This document shows positions 43,930 through 53,260 of a stretch of DNA of 64,000 nucleotides, in pieces (the stretch's first letter is position 1; each line of letters starts with the position of its first letter). Below the pieces are notes generated by a model. The model did not search any database, was not told the origin of the DNA, and saw only the letters and a list, made by a program, of their open reading frames with translations. A program made the position numbers and the translations under genes. The stretch is from Anaerolineae bacterium (lineage in GTDB: Bacteria; Chloroflexota; Anaerolineae; 4572-78; J111): NCBI GenBank assembly GCA_016926805.1, contig JAFGNV010000090.1:1-64000 (forward strand), written 5' to 3'.

Positions 43930-44286
43930 ATGAACAAAAAACATTTTAAGGATATTTTATCTACCCACGCCGACCAGCTCTTGCAGGGACAACATCCCAC
44001 CTCCGAAGATTACGGTGATCTCTCGGTGGAAGACAAAGACGAACTGAATCTACTGTTTGATATGGCCGAACAAATCCAATCCACCCTCAAGCCTATCCAT
44101 CCTCCCCGCCGGTTTGAAACCGATTTAAAGAAAGAATTGCTAACCACCGCTCATCTCCGGCAGGCCCAAGGTTATCGACCCCCTAATCCCTCGCGGGATT
44201 TACTGATTTTGGCAGCGGTAATGGGTTTTATCATTTCGTTGGCCGGAGTGCTCTTGGCCTGGCGGCTACATTACCAGCGGAGTTAA
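43930..44286 (+). CDS. Single-span membrane protein, candidate anti-sigma factor
   Basis: A 118-residue protein with a hydrophilic, mostly helical N-terminal part (1-88) and one membrane helix near the C-terminus (about 92-112) ending in basic residues. The ATG at 43930 follows AGAGGA. The N-terminal EDLSV-like acidic segment and helix content are compatible with a sigma-binding domain, but the HxxxCxxC zinc motif of ZAS anti-sigma factors is absent and I see no certain family. Position in the sigma-DegV unit, size and topology are the case for anti-sigma; otherwise it is unknown. Confidence 0.6.
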   Translation: MNKKHFKDILSTHADQLLQGQHPTSEDYGDLSVEDKDELNLLFDMAEQIQSTLKPIHPPRRFETDLKKELLTTAHLRQAQGYRPPNPSRDLLILAAVMGFIISLAGVLLAWRLHYQRS

Positions 44287-44317
44287 ATCACAACTTATCA
44301 ATAATGAAATATCTCCA

Positions 44318-44344
44318 GAGGGCAGGTCAAAAACCTGCCCTTAC
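44318..44344. repeat. Palindromic intergenic element, copy 4
   Basis: GGGCAGGT and ACCTGCCC surround CAAAA, followed by TTAC, close to copy 1 at 8426. It lies between the converging membrane-protein and OsmC genes and abuts the osmC-like stop codon. Confidence 0.55.
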
Positions 44345-44745
44345 TCGTTTTCAATGGTATAAGTGGTTTTTAATTCCACCACGTTTTTCAGCGTTTGCCC
44401 CACGATGCAGTATTTATCTCTGGATAATTCAATCGCCCGTTCGACCGCATGGGGGTCTACGTTCTCTCCCTTCACCGTGAAGGCCAATTCCACAATTTGA
44501 AAAGGTTGGGGGTAATCATCGGGCTGGTGACCTGTTACCTGAATTTCAATGCCGGTAACGGCCTGGCGTTTTTTTTGCAGCACGCTGACCACGTCCATGC
44601 CCATACATCCCGCCGCGCTAATCAGGAGCAACTCGCCGGGTACGGTGTGATCGCCACCCATAGAGATGTTGTTTCCTTTGCTGTCGGTGCCGATATAGTG
44701 TAATCCTGCGCCTGTCCAACGAGCCGATACCTGCTTGGTTGCCAT
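44341..44745 (-). CDS. OsmC/Ohr family peroxide-reducing protein
   Basis: A 134-residue OsmC-fold protein that probably reduces organic hydroperoxides with a Cys pair. The two family cysteines are C47 (ISAAGCMGMDV) and C113 (RDKYCIVGQTLK). The sequence belongs to the general OsmC group (YhfA-like) more than to Ohr or to OsmC proper. AGGAGAGAT is an ideal ribosome site. It is transcribed toward the sigma-DegV unit and ends in the palindrome between them. Confidence 0.9.
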   Translation of the reverse strand: MATKQVSARWTGAGLHYIGTDSKGNNISMGGDHTVPGELLLISAAGCMGMDVVSVLQKKRQAVTGIEIQVTGHQPDDYPQPFQIVELAFTVKGENVDPHAVERAIELSRDKYCIVGQTLKNVVELKTTYTIENE

Positions 44746-44825
44746 TTTTTATCTCTCCTGTTGTTGATGGCGACTATCTCTTCGGTATCCTAGAGTCCAT
44801 AGGTCCTGAAGCAATGGGAGGTTGC

Positions 44826-45587
44826 TTATTTTTGCGGTGAATTTGCCTCTTGCATTTTCTGTGAATATTCGGGGTATAACTTCTCTATACAGTCCGGGCA
44901 TAGCCCATGACTGAACAGGGCCTCACTATGTTCAGAAATATAAGTTTCTACTTGTTGCCAGTAGCCTTCGTCGTTACGGATTCTTTTGCAGGAGGTACAT
45001 ATTGGAATAATACCTCGAAGGATTTTGATTTCCTGCTGGGCTTTTTCCAATTTGTCCGCCCGTTCTTGAGCCAATTCATAAAGCCGCACGTTCTCAATAA
45101 CCAGTGGATCAAAATCTTCGCCCTGGGGAGTTTCTTTATCGACAATTTCATACTGCGACTCGGTTATATTATTCTGCAAGTCAAATGTTTTGCGGTGCAA
45201 CCGCAGCGTTTTATTGTGTTTATCGGCCAGGTAATACAGGCACAAATTCAAGGGACAAGATAGAAATGGATTGTCGGCAATATCGTATAATTCTTTGTAA
45301 GCAGCGACGCCATACAGATCATGCCAGATATAATTCTGGCCCTTGTCCGCAGGCTCAATCTCCAGTTTTTCGGCAAAGCCATTCTTTACAAAAAGTTCGA
45401 TCAGGGTGGCGAGATCATCCAAATCGCCGGTCTCTTCAAACTGAAACCCATGGCCGTCAAGATAGTCAACGATTTCTCTGCCAACATCCTTGAGAATGAT
45501 TCCCTGGGCGAACGCATTGTATTTACCCAAAATCTTACCAAAAGCAACCAGAATCGCTTCATAAAGCGTTCTCTCAAAATCTTTCAT
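44826..45587 (-). CDS. Protein of unknown function with C-terminal two-CXXC module
   Basis: A 253-residue soluble protein. The N-terminal part (1-160) is a mixed alpha/beta domain I do not recognise; it includes FSANI-like helices and a CPLNLCLYYLADKHNKTL stretch, and could be a sensor domain. A coiled coil (about 165-188) connects to the module PICTSCKRIRNDEGYW...FSHGLCPDC...KLYPEY with Cys at 197, 200, 230 and 233. This tail is nearly the same as that of the response regulator at 21266-21925. The ATG at 45587 follows AGAGGTG; a GTG two codons earlier is possible. It is a single-gene unit. Confidence 0.75.
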   Translation of the reverse strand: MKDFERTLYEAILVAFGKILGKYNAFAQGIILKDVGREIVDYLDGHGFQFEETGDLDDLATLIELFVKNGFAEKLEIEPADKGQNYIWHDLYGVAAYKELYDIADNPFLSCPLNLCLYYLADKHNKTLRLHRKTFDLQNNITESQYEIVDKETPQGEDFDPLVIENVRLYELAQERADKLEKAQQEIKILRGIIPICTSCKRIRNDEGYWQQVETYISEHSEALFSHGLCPDCIEKLYPEYSQKMQEANSPQK

Positions 45588-45706
45588 CGTCACCTCTCAT
45601 TCAGATTTTATCCACCTCTTCATCCATTGTATCACACCTGTTCACCGGCTGACAATCGAGTACTACGCATTGTTTGAGAACCGGCAATTCTGGCAAGTCC
45701 ACATTT

Positions 45707-45747
45707 CCCAAAAACAAAGGAGTGCGGAATTCATCACCCCGCACTCC
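45707..45747 (-). terminator. Intrinsic terminator of gap
   Basis: On the minus strand GGAGTGCGG pairs perfectly with CCGCACTCC around an 11-base loop and is followed by TTTGTTTTT. It lies about 75 bases after the gap stop. Confidence 0.8.
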
Positions 45748-45818
45748 CGTAGAAGCTCATTTTTATGGAAGAGCAGGCTTTACGCCTGTTTCTCCATCGG
45801 TTATTAAAGGTTGTTTCT

Positions 45819-46835
45819 TTACAGCTTACTGGCCATCAGATCAGCTAGGTCGGCGGTACGGCAGGAGTAGCCCCACTCGTTGTCGTACCAGGTGACCACT
45901 TTGACCATTTTCCCCTTACCACCCAAGACCATGGTGAGTGCCAGGTCTACCGAGCTGGAGTGGGGGTCACCCTTATAGTCAATGGAAACCAGCGGCTCGT
46001 CAATAGCGGCCAAAATACCTTTCATTGGACCGGCTGCGGCGTCGCGGAAAGCCTGGCGAAGTTCCTCGGTATCGGCCTCTTTTTCCACGGTGGCAGTGAA
46101 GTCGACCACCGACACGGTGGAGGTGGGCACACGCAGTGCGTAACCATCAAATTTGCCCTTGAGTTCGGGAATGACCAGAGCCACGGCGCGGGCGGCACCC
46201 GTGGTGGTAGGAATAACACTCATGGCGGCGGCGCGGGCGCGGCGCAGGTCTTTGTGGGGCAGGTCCAAAATCTTCTGATCGTTGGTGTAGGCGTGGATGG
46301 TGGTCATTAACGCCTGCACAATGCCATACTTGTCGTTGACAACTTTGGCCGCCGGAGCCAGGCAGTTGGTAGTGCAGGAGGCATTGGAGACAATGTTGTG
46401 TTTGGCCGAATCGTACTTGTCTTCATTCACGCCCAGCACAATGGTCAGGTCTTCGCCTTTAGCCGGGGCGCTGATGATAACTTTTTTGGCTCCGGCTTGC
46501 AGGTGTTTTCCGGCCCCGTCACGGTCGCGGAAGATGCCGGTTGACTCTACCACAATATCTACGCCCAGGTCGCCCCAGGGTAGATTGACCGGGTCACGCT
46601 CAGCCAGCACTTTGAGCAATTTTCCATCTACTTTAAGCCCGTCGGTGGCAACTTCTACGGTGCCATCAAATTTGCCGTAGTTTGAATCATACTTGAGCAG
46701 GTGAGCCATGGTGGCCACGTCGCCGATGTCATTAACCGCCACAACTTCCAGCTTGTCGCCATAATTATCGCGAATCGCTTTGAACACCTGTCGGCCAATG
46801 CGGCCAAATCCGTTAATCCCAACTTGTGTTGTCAT
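45819..46835 (-). CDS. gap: Glyceraldehyde-3-phosphate dehydrogenase
   Basis: Central glycolytic enzyme making 1,3-bisphosphoglycerate with NAD. The 338 residues have the Rossmann [10 protein letters not shown] start, the Asp in VVAVNDIGD that favours NAD over NADP, the catalytic C154 in [12 protein letters not shown], the active His in [10 protein letters not shown] (about 182) and [11 protein letters not shown] plus WYDNEWGYS at the end. GGAGG lies upstream of the ATG. pgk and tpi are not adjacent; it is a single-gene unit with a terminator. Confidence 0.97.
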   Translation of the reverse strand: MTTQVGINGFGRIGRQVFKAIRDNYGDKLEVVAVNDIGDVATMAHLLKYDSNYGKFDGTVEVATDGLKVDGKLLKVLAERDPVNLPWGDLGVDIVVESTGIFRDRDGAGKHLQAGAKKVIISAPAKGEDLTIVLGVNEDKYDSAKHNIVSNASCTTNCLAPAAKVVNDKYGIVQALMTTIHAYTNDQKILDLPHKDLRRARAAAMSVIPTTTGAARAVALVIPELKGKFDGYALRVPTSTVSVVDFTATVEKEADTEELRQAFRDAAAGPMKGILAAIDEPLVSIDYKGDPHSSSVDLALTMVLGGKGKMVKVVTWYDNEWGYSCRTADLADLMASKL

Positions 46836-47080
46836 TGTGAAAGTTCCTCCAATTTAATATATGGGGTTTAATATAGAGTAGAATTTTATTTTTGGCTGTA
46901 GCTTATAAGTCTGTGCCAATGATGTCGAAATCAAATTCCGCAATCAGGGTGGGTCATCTTCTCTCGTAGAAGGGGTGCACCAGGGGTAGGGTGCGGTTTG
47001 CGGCTGGCATGCTTCAACCAGCCATCAATTATAGATGATGTGAGCCAGAGAGTCAAAGTGGGATTGTGTTGTTCTTCACT
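46836..47080. promoter_or_regulatory. Upstream region of gap and downstream region of the glycogen synthase
   Basis: No gene is seen. The 50 bases in front of gap are AT-rich (TATATT-like boxes on the minus strand), but I cannot choose one promoter. No clear hairpin ends the glycogen synthase gene here. Confidence 0.3.
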
Positions 47081-48937
47081 TTATTTGATTTGATTCTCTT
47101 CCCTGTTCTCCAGGGTTTCTTTCAAATCCCAATCAAGTCGGTCGCCGTATTCTTGTTGGGCGGGGATAAAGAACCCGGCAAACATCTCCCGGTCTTTTTT
47201 GAGCCAGGCGGTAAATTTTTCAATCAGACCACGCCGTTCCGCCAGCCATTTTTTCATGAGCAACCCATAACGGTACATGTCAACATACTGTTGGGCCGAT
47301 GCGTCCCAACTGGCGTCGATAGCCATGGCGGTACGAATGAGGTCGCCGTGTTGGTCTGGATTGTGGCGGTAAGTATCAATGGCAGCCTTGATTTGCCCGA
47401 AAAAGGCATTGGCCTCACCCGGCCGGTCGCTGATATCAAGCCACTCGTAAAGGTAAGCGCAATGCCTCACTTTGGTCAACCCGCCGGTGGCCCGGCCAAT
47501 GACAATGTTACCCAGCAGCGAGGCTTCGTAATCCACCAGCCCGCACGGCTCAAAACGCGAGGGAATGAGGCAAAAATCGCCACCCGCCAGGACAAGTTTG
47601 GACAGGGGCAGATCAAAGGTAGGGTTGAAGTAAACCCGGTTGGGGTAAAGATGAGCCAGCCGGGCAAAATCGGCTTCGCTGGCCTTACCGCCGCCGTCGC
47701 CTGCCGGGGCCGAGGCCAGGATGATGAACTTGGTCCCACTGTCGTAAACCAGAGTGCGCTCGATGATGTCGGCTACCAGACCCAAGTTTTTCTGCTCCAC
47801 CAGGCGGCCCACCGCCGTGATCAAAATGGGATCCCATTTGGGCTCCGCGCCAAATGTTTCCAGGTGCAACAGCCGTTTAAGCTCGGCTTTGACCGACAAC
47901 GTGTTCGCATCAAAAGTGTGGTCACGGGCTATCATTTCGGCCTGGGTGGTAACGTTTTTGAAGAGGGGGTTGGACCGACCGCGGCGAGATTGCATTTGGC
48001 GCAACGTTTTGGCCTGGAGTTCCGGCAGATTCTCGGCGCGATTGCGGCTACTCATCCCGTTGGTAATTCCGGCAACGGGCAGTTTTTCAAACAAGTCCAG
48101 GTGGCGATTGGGCACAAACACCTTGCCCGGCGGGCTGCCTTTTTGGGCATAAGCCCTGTGCCACACCACATGGTGGCTTTCCCGGAGTTCGGCGGCATAA
48201 CCCCAGGTACCGGCCAGGTCGCCGCTAACGGTGGTGATTTTCCCGCCGGTTTCGGTTACTTTGAGCATGCAGGCTTTCATCAGGTTGAGGTTGTCGAAAA
48301 AGTCGAAATATTTATGAAACAATTTCTCACCGGGCAGGTTGATCCGATAGAGCGAGTTATAACCACCCCCCAAGAGTGGCGTGATGCCCTGGTAGGTGGC
48401 GTTGTGAATGGTAAAATGCACCGGCACGTCGTGCAGGTAATCGTCGCCCAGATAAAAAGGAATCAGACCAACGTGGTAGTCGTGCAGATGAATGGAGTTG
48501 AAATTGCCCTGTTTAATATAACCGGCCATGGCCTGGCTTACGGCGGCATATAGTTTGAGGGCCATGTGCGGATCGGAGGGGTAAATGGCGTCGGCGTTGG
48601 TCCAGTTGAGTTGCCATTCATCCCAAAAGTAAACAACCTTCTGCCCATCGGGAAAAATGTGTTGGTAAACCTCAAAGTCAAAGGTGTGGCCTTCGACAGT
48701 CACCGGCAGGCGCAGGTTAAGCTGGGTCAGTTGCGTTTTGTCGTAGTGGGCAAAGCAGGGGGTGAGCGTTTCAACTTCCAGGTCAAGGTTCTGCCGGGCA
48801 GCGGCCTTGACCAATTCCGGCGGTAATTCCTCGACAATTACCCCCAGCCCGCCAATTTTCACCCCCAGACCGCTCGCCACTCGCCCGATTTCCCAGGCAG
48901 GCATGGCCACGCGTAGTTGTTTGTTTGTCTTTGGCAT
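47081..48937 (-). CDS. glgA: Glycogen/starch synthase (GT5 family)
   Basis: Transfers glucosyl units, normally from ADP-glucose, to the non-reducing end of alpha-1,4-glucan. The N-terminal Rossmann half has the KIGGLG nucleotide-sugar motif (about 27-32 from this start) and HLHDYHVGLIPFYL; the C-terminal half has AVGRLVEQKNLGL and PSRFEPCGLVDYEASLLG, the GT5 acceptor/donor motif. At 618 residues it is longer than typical GlgA (about 480), with extra sequence between 300 and 345 and at the C-terminus. The ATG at 48937 is preceded by GGAGTT; a TTG five codons earlier is the alternative. No other glg gene is close. The UDP-glucose-using branch is possible. Confidence 0.88.
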   Translation of the reverse strand: MPKTNKQLRVAMPAWEIGRVASGLGVKIGGLGVIVEELPPELVKAAARQNLDLEVETLTPCFAHYDKTQLTQLNLRLPVTVEGHTFDFEVYQHIFPDGQKVVYFWDEWQLNWTNADAIYPSDPHMALKLYAAVSQAMAGYIKQGNFNSIHLHDYHVGLIPFYLGDDYLHDVPVHFTIHNATYQGITPLLGGGYNSLYRINLPGEKLFHKYFDFFDNLNLMKACMLKVTETGGKITTVSGDLAGTWGYAAELRESHHVVWHRAYAQKGSPPGKVFVPNRHLDLFEKLPVAGITNGMSSRNRAENLPELQAKTLRQMQSRRGRSNPLFKNVTTQAEMIARDHTFDANTLSVKAELKRLLHLETFGAEPKWDPILITAVGRLVEQKNLGLVADIIERTLVYDSGTKFIILASAPAGDGGGKASEADFARLAHLYPNRVYFNPTFDLPLSKLVLAGGDFCLIPSRFEPCGLVDYEASLLGNIVIGRATGGLTKVRHCAYLYEWLDISDRPGEANAFFGQIKAAIDTYRHNPDQHGDLIRTAMAIDASWDASAQQYVDMYRYGLLMKKWLAERRGLIEKFTAWLKKDREMFAGFFIPAQQEYGDRLDWDLKETLENREENQIK

Positions 48938-49376
48938 AGGGTAGAACTCCAAAATTGAGGCTTATCCTAAAAATTTTACCACGAATATAGAAGGGGGCAA
49001 GTAATCCGCAAGTAAGTTTACCAAAATCGGGGTGCCCGTGGCAGGCCAAATCCCAGGCAACTTTGTCGTTGCATGGCCAACAATATGGCTGCAATTGTTC
49101 TGGCCAGGGTTGACCGGATAATCAAGTGAGGTACAATAATAGTTATCCGTTCAGCTTGGTCAGTCAGGCGCATGTTTACCCCCCCAATTTTGTATTTGAA
49201 GTGCTTGACATTTATGGTCATTCACGTAAAATAACACTCACTTTTTTACTGATAGGAAAATAGATCTTCGCCGCTACATTACAGGAATTTTTCTATCTCG
49301 AGACATCTTTACAATTTCCCTATAGCTTAACAGGTCAGGAGGAAGGGGGTCAACGATTGATCCTTTGGAGATGAAC
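48938..49376. promoter_or_regulatory. Divergent region between glycogen synthase and the peptide transporter cluster
   Basis: This 440-base gap has no credible gene. The 8-base direct repeat GCAAGTAA occurs at 48997 and 49008, one helical turn apart, about 60 bases upstream of the glycogen synthase start. The promoter for the transporter side is at 49205-49232. Confidence 0.4.
49205..49232 (+). promoter_or_regulatory. Promoter of the peptide-transporter cluster
   Basis: TTGACA, a 16-base spacer and TAAAAT, followed by a leader of about 140 bases. Both boxes are good matches. Confidence 0.65.
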
Positions 49377-51236
49377 ATGCCCGGTAGACTATCTTCACCG
49401 CAGCAGAGGCGTTTGGGGGCATTCCTCATTGTGCTGCTTCTGATTTTTAGTCCTGCGTTTGTTTGCGCAAACATCCCTATTCCCGGCCTCAATAATAGAG
49501 AGGATACTCCTCCAGCTCCAACCGAGATGTTGGACAGTGGTTCTGGCTCGCTATCCGGCAAGGGCGACGAGCCTGCCGCTATTGGCGAGTCCGACGACGA
49601 GGCTTCTGAAAGCGCCGAAGCCGATCAGGAAACATCCCCCGACACAACCGAAAAACCAACCACGGATCAGCCATCGAGCCAGGCGAATCTGGCCGATGAA
49701 CAAATCCTGATTTTACCAGGCGGTAATCCGCCCACGTTGGATCCGCATCTGAGCGGCGACGCAACCTCGGCGGAATATGTGGTAGAGGTCTTTAGTGGCC
49801 TGATGGCCTATGACCCCGCTATGAATTTGATTCCTGATATAGCCGAGAGTTACAACATTTCTGACGACGGCCTGGTTTATACTTTCAAAATTAGCCCCGC
49901 AGCCAGATTTCAGGACGGCAAGCCCGTTCGGGCGCAGGATTTCAAATGGTCCTTTGAACGGGCCTGCGATCCGGCTACCGGCTCCCATACCGCCGATACC
50001 TACCTGGGTGATATTGTCGGGTGTCGAGCCAGACTGCAAAATGAAGCCGACGAAGTGTCTGGCGTGGAAGTGATTGACGACCTGACCCTGCGTTTGACCA
50101 TTGATGAACCCAAAGGTTTTTTCCTGGCCAAAATGACCTATCCCACGGCATACGTGCTGGATCAGGAAAATGTGGAAAGTGGCGGGCCAACCTGGTTTAT
50201 GCAACCCAATGGCAGCGGCCCCTTTAAGGTGTCGGTGCCAAACCCCAACATGATTGTGCTGCAAAAGAACGAGAACTACTATCGTGATCCCCAACCGGTG
50301 CTGGATCAGGTTATCTATCTCATCAATGTGTCGGTCGATTTGATAACGGGCTACCAGAACGGTTTTCCAGATAATATTGTCGATGCGTTGGATCTGCCGA
50401 CAGACGCCACGTATGCCGTTGTCCCGGTCGCGCTGGCGGATTATTCGCGGGTCACCGACCCCAATAATCCCCTGAGCGATGAAGTTGAATCAACCGAGGC
50501 TTTGAGCGTGTTCTACATCGGCTTCAATGTCCAGCAACCACCTTTTGACGAGGTTGAGGTGCGCCGGGCCTTCAATTTAGCCCTTGATAAAGAGCGGGTG
50601 GTGAAAGCGGTCTATCGAGGGACGGTGCCGGTAGCCAATAGCATTGTGCCTCCGGTGATGCCGGATTATGAAAGTCCTGAAGTAAATATTTATGAGTTTG
50701 ACCAGGAACGGGCTTTGGAATTAATTGCCGAGTCGTCTTATGGTGATGTAACCGAGTTGCCGCCTATTACGCTGCACGTGAGTGGGGCCGGTGACATAGT
50801 CGAAGCTGTGGTCAAATCTTACGAGCAGAATCTTGGCATCACTCTTGAGGTTGAAGAATTACCCTGGCCCGAGTTCTTACAAGGCTTGAATCGACCGGAT
50901 AATCCTTATCAAATGTATCAGCTTGGCTGGATTGCCGACTACCCTGATCCGCAAAACTTTTTGGAAGTTTTGTTCCACACGGAAAGCGCCCAGAATCACA
51001 GTGGTTACGGCAATCCAGACGTGGACGCTTTGTTGGATAAGGCGCGGGGAACCCTGGATGTTGATGATCGCATGGCTCTGTACCGGCAGGCTGAACAACT
51101 TATTTTGGAAGACGCGGTCTGGATTCCGCTAACCTTTGACGTTGAGAATTGGCTGGTGAAGCCTTACGTGCAAAATTACGTGACCCCGCCCATCAAAGTG
51201 CCAAAATTTCAATACGTGTCGATTGCTGAACATTAA
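49377..51236 (+). CDS. Peptide/nickel-type ABC transporter substrate-binding protein (copy 1)
   Basis: An exported family 5 solute-binding protein (OppA/DppA type). A signal sequence (1-31) ends FVCAN, which is a poor lipobox and could be a signal peptidase I site; a Ser/Asp/Glu-rich linker follows. The binding domain (about 110-619) has NPPTLDPHLSGD, LMAYDPAMNLIPDIAESY and GLVYTFKI, then FKWSFERACDP, all typical of the family. The ATG at 49377 has GGAG 6 bases upstream. The next gene is a clear paralogue (12 bases apart), indicating tandem duplication. Peptides are the likeliest ligands. Confidence 0.9.
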   Translation: MPGRLSSPQQRRLGAFLIVLLLIFSPAFVCANIPIPGLNNREDTPPAPTEMLDSGSGSLSGKGDEPAAIGESDDEASESAEADQETSPDTTEKPTTDQPSSQANLADEQILILPGGNPPTLDPHLSGDATSAEYVVEVFSGLMAYDPAMNLIPDIAESYNISDDGLVYTFKISPAARFQDGKPVRAQDFKWSFERACDPATGSHTADTYLGDIVGCRARLQNEADEVSGVEVIDDLTLRLTIDEPKGFFLAKMTYPTAYVLDQENVESGGPTWFMQPNGSGPFKVSVPNPNMIVLQKNENYYRDPQPVLDQVIYLINVSVDLITGYQNGFPDNIVDALDLPTDATYAVVPVALADYSRVTDPNNPLSDEVESTEALSVFYIGFNVQQPPFDEVEVRRAFNLALDKERVVKAVYRGTVPVANSIVPPVMPDYESPEVNIYEFDQERALELIAESSYGDVTELPPITLHVSGAGDIVEAVVKSYEQNLGITLEVEELPWPEFLQGLNRPDNPYQMYQLGWIADYPDPQNFLEVLFHTESAQNHSGYGNPDVDALLDKARGTLDVDDRMALYRQAEQLILEDAVWIPLTFDVENWLVKPYVQNYVTPPIKVPKFQYVSIAEH

Positions 51237-51248
51237 AAAGATATAATC

Positions 51249-53108
51249 ATGGACCACGATCCCGCGCCCGGTGCAACAAATTTACTCTCTCGGCAGCGGT
51301 TCTGGGGTGCGGCGCTGGTTTTATTGTTGGGAGTTGGCCTGGCTTGTCGTTCGGGCCTGGTGGGGGGGAGAGAAACACCGTTGGCGGAGCAGGGTTCAGG
51401 AAACGATGTTTTGGCTCCTGCCAACACGCCGGAACTTGCCACCAGCACGCCGACCTTTGCTCCCCTGGTGGATGTAACAGAAACCGTTGCGGTTACCGAA
51501 GAAGCGACGACTACGCCTTCACCTTCACCTTCGCCTACGGTTACGGTTGAGCCAACGCCTGAGTTGAATCTGGCCGAAGAACAGGTATTGATCTTGCCCG
51601 GTGACAATCCCTCGGTTTTGGACCCTCACCTGAGCAACGATGCCAATTCGCTGGAATACGTGGTAGAAATTTTTAGCGGACTGATGGCCTATGACCCGGA
51701 CTTAAATTTGGTACCTGATATTGCCGGGAGTTACGAGATTTCTGGAGATGGCCTGGTATACACCTTCAACATCCGGCCGGAAGCAAGATTTCACGATGGC
51801 AAACCCATCCGGGCGCAGGATTTTAAGTGGTCGTTTGAACGGGCCTGCAGCCCGGCCACCGGCTCGAATACCGCCGATACCTACCTGGGTGACATTGTCG
51901 GCTGCCGGGACAAACTGCAAGGAAAGGCCGATCAGGTTGCCGGGGTAGTGACGCCAGACGACCTGACCCTGCAACTGGTTATCGACGAGCCCAAGGGCTT
52001 TTTTCTGGCCAAAATGGCCTATCCCACGGCTTACGTGCTTGACCGCGAGAATGTCGAAAGCGGTGGACGGGAGTGGTCACAGCACCCTAATGGCAGCGGC
52101 CCCTTCCGGTTAGAGGAATATGTTCCCGGCCAGGTGGGGATTGTTCTGAACAGGAACGACAACTACTATCGAGAGCCACAACCAATCCTGGCAGAGATCA
52201 GGTATCTGCTAAACCCGCCGCTCGACCTGATGACGGGCTATGAACAGGACTTAAGCTCACTGGGGGCGCCGGAGGGCGTGAGTTATGGGGTGGTCAAACT
52301 GCCCCTCAGTACCATCGAGCGCGTCACCAAGCCCGATAATCCACTAAGCCAGGAAGTGGTGTCGGTTAGCAATTTCAATGTGGATTATATTGGCTTCAAT
52401 GTCAACCGGCCACCCTTTGACGACGCCCGCATCCGCCAGGCTCTGAACCTGGCATTAGATAAACGCAAGATTGTTCGGGCGGCGTTTGCAGGCAACGTGA
52501 CGGTGGCCAACGGGATTGTGCCCTTGAGCATGCCGGGGTACCAGAACCCGGATTTAAGCGATTATGAATTCGACCTGGAACATGCACTGGATTTGATTGC
52601 GGAATCGTCTTATGGTAGTGTGGCCAATTTGCCGCCGATTACGCTTTATACAGGTGGAATAGGGCCAATTGAGAGAGCGATTGTTGAATCGTACCAGACA
52701 AATTTAGGGCTTGAAGTGGCCCTGGTCGAAGCGCCCTGGTTGGAGTATTTGGCCAATCTTAGCCGTCCCGACACACCGTACCAGATGTATCGTCTCGGCT
52801 GGTTGGCCGATTATCCCGACCCCCAGAATTTTCTGGAAGTGTTATTTCATTCCCAAAGCGCTCAGAATTACGGAGGATATAGTAATCCAAAGGTAGATGA
52901 GTTACTGAACCAGGCCCAGGGTACGCCGGATATAATCGAGCGGCTGGCGTTGTATCGAGATGTCGAACAGATGATTATGGATGACGCCGCCTTGATCCCG
53001 CTTTATTTTGAAGTCGAAAACTGGCTGGTAAAACCGTATGTAAAAAATTTCCGGATTCCACCCTTAAAAGTGCCAAAATTTCAATACGTGTATATCGAAA
53101 AACATTAG
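51249..53108 (+). CDS. Peptide-type ABC transporter substrate-binding lipoprotein (copy 2)
   Basis: A 619-residue family 5 binding protein, closely similar along its length to the preceding one: compare VVEIFSGLMAYDP here with VVEVFSGLMAYDP there. It has a proper lipobox (GLAC, Cys 33) and a TPSPSPSP linker, so it should be membrane anchored. The two differ most in the linker and in the middle of the binding domain (about 330-370), which may alter ligand choice. A gap of about 150 bases with several TTGACA-like boxes but no paired -10 separates it from the ATPase gene. Confidence 0.92.
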   Translation: MDHDPAPGATNLLSRQRFWGAALVLLLGVGLACRSGLVGGRETPLAEQGSGNDVLAPANTPELATSTPTFAPLVDVTETVAVTEEATTTPSPSPSPTVTVEPTPELNLAEEQVLILPGDNPSVLDPHLSNDANSLEYVVEIFSGLMAYDPDLNLVPDIAGSYEISGDGLVYTFNIRPEARFHDGKPIRAQDFKWSFERACSPATGSNTADTYLGDIVGCRDKLQGKADQVAGVVTPDDLTLQLVIDEPKGFFLAKMAYPTAYVLDRENVESGGREWSQHPNGSGPFRLEEYVPGQVGIVLNRNDNYYREPQPILAEIRYLLNPPLDLMTGYEQDLSSLGAPEGVSYGVVKLPLSTIERVTKPDNPLSQEVVSVSNFNVDYIGFNVNRPPFDDARIRQALNLALDKRKIVRAAFAGNVTVANGIVPLSMPGYQNPDLSDYEFDLEHALDLIAESSYGSVANLPPITLYTGGIGPIERAIVESYQTNLGLEVALVEAPWLEYLANLSRPDTPYQMYRLGWLADYPDPQNFLEVLFHSQSAQNYGGYSNPKVDELLNQAQGTPDIIERLALYRDVEQMIMDDAALIPLYFEVENWLVKPYVKNFRIPPLKVPKFQYVYIEKH

Positions 53109-53260
53109 TCATCCGGTGGGGTCAGCTTTATGTCTATTGACAAGAAAAAATCCGGTTCACCCGTTAACCCGGGTAAAGAAAAGATTTGCCAAAATTTGTG
53201 GATAACAACTACTTGACACGTGGTACCTGATACTTGACCTTATTACTAAGGGAGACCTGT

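Noticed and set aside
47066-48553. A 495-codon open frame on the plus strand opposite the glycogen synthase
   Set aside because: It is entirely antisense to a well-supported GT5 gene, has no recognisable domain and is explained by that gene's codon bias.
53109-53260. A promoter before the OppD-type gene
   Set aside because: Several TTGACA/TTGACC boxes occur (53137, 53213, 53234), but none has a -10 box at 16-18 bases.
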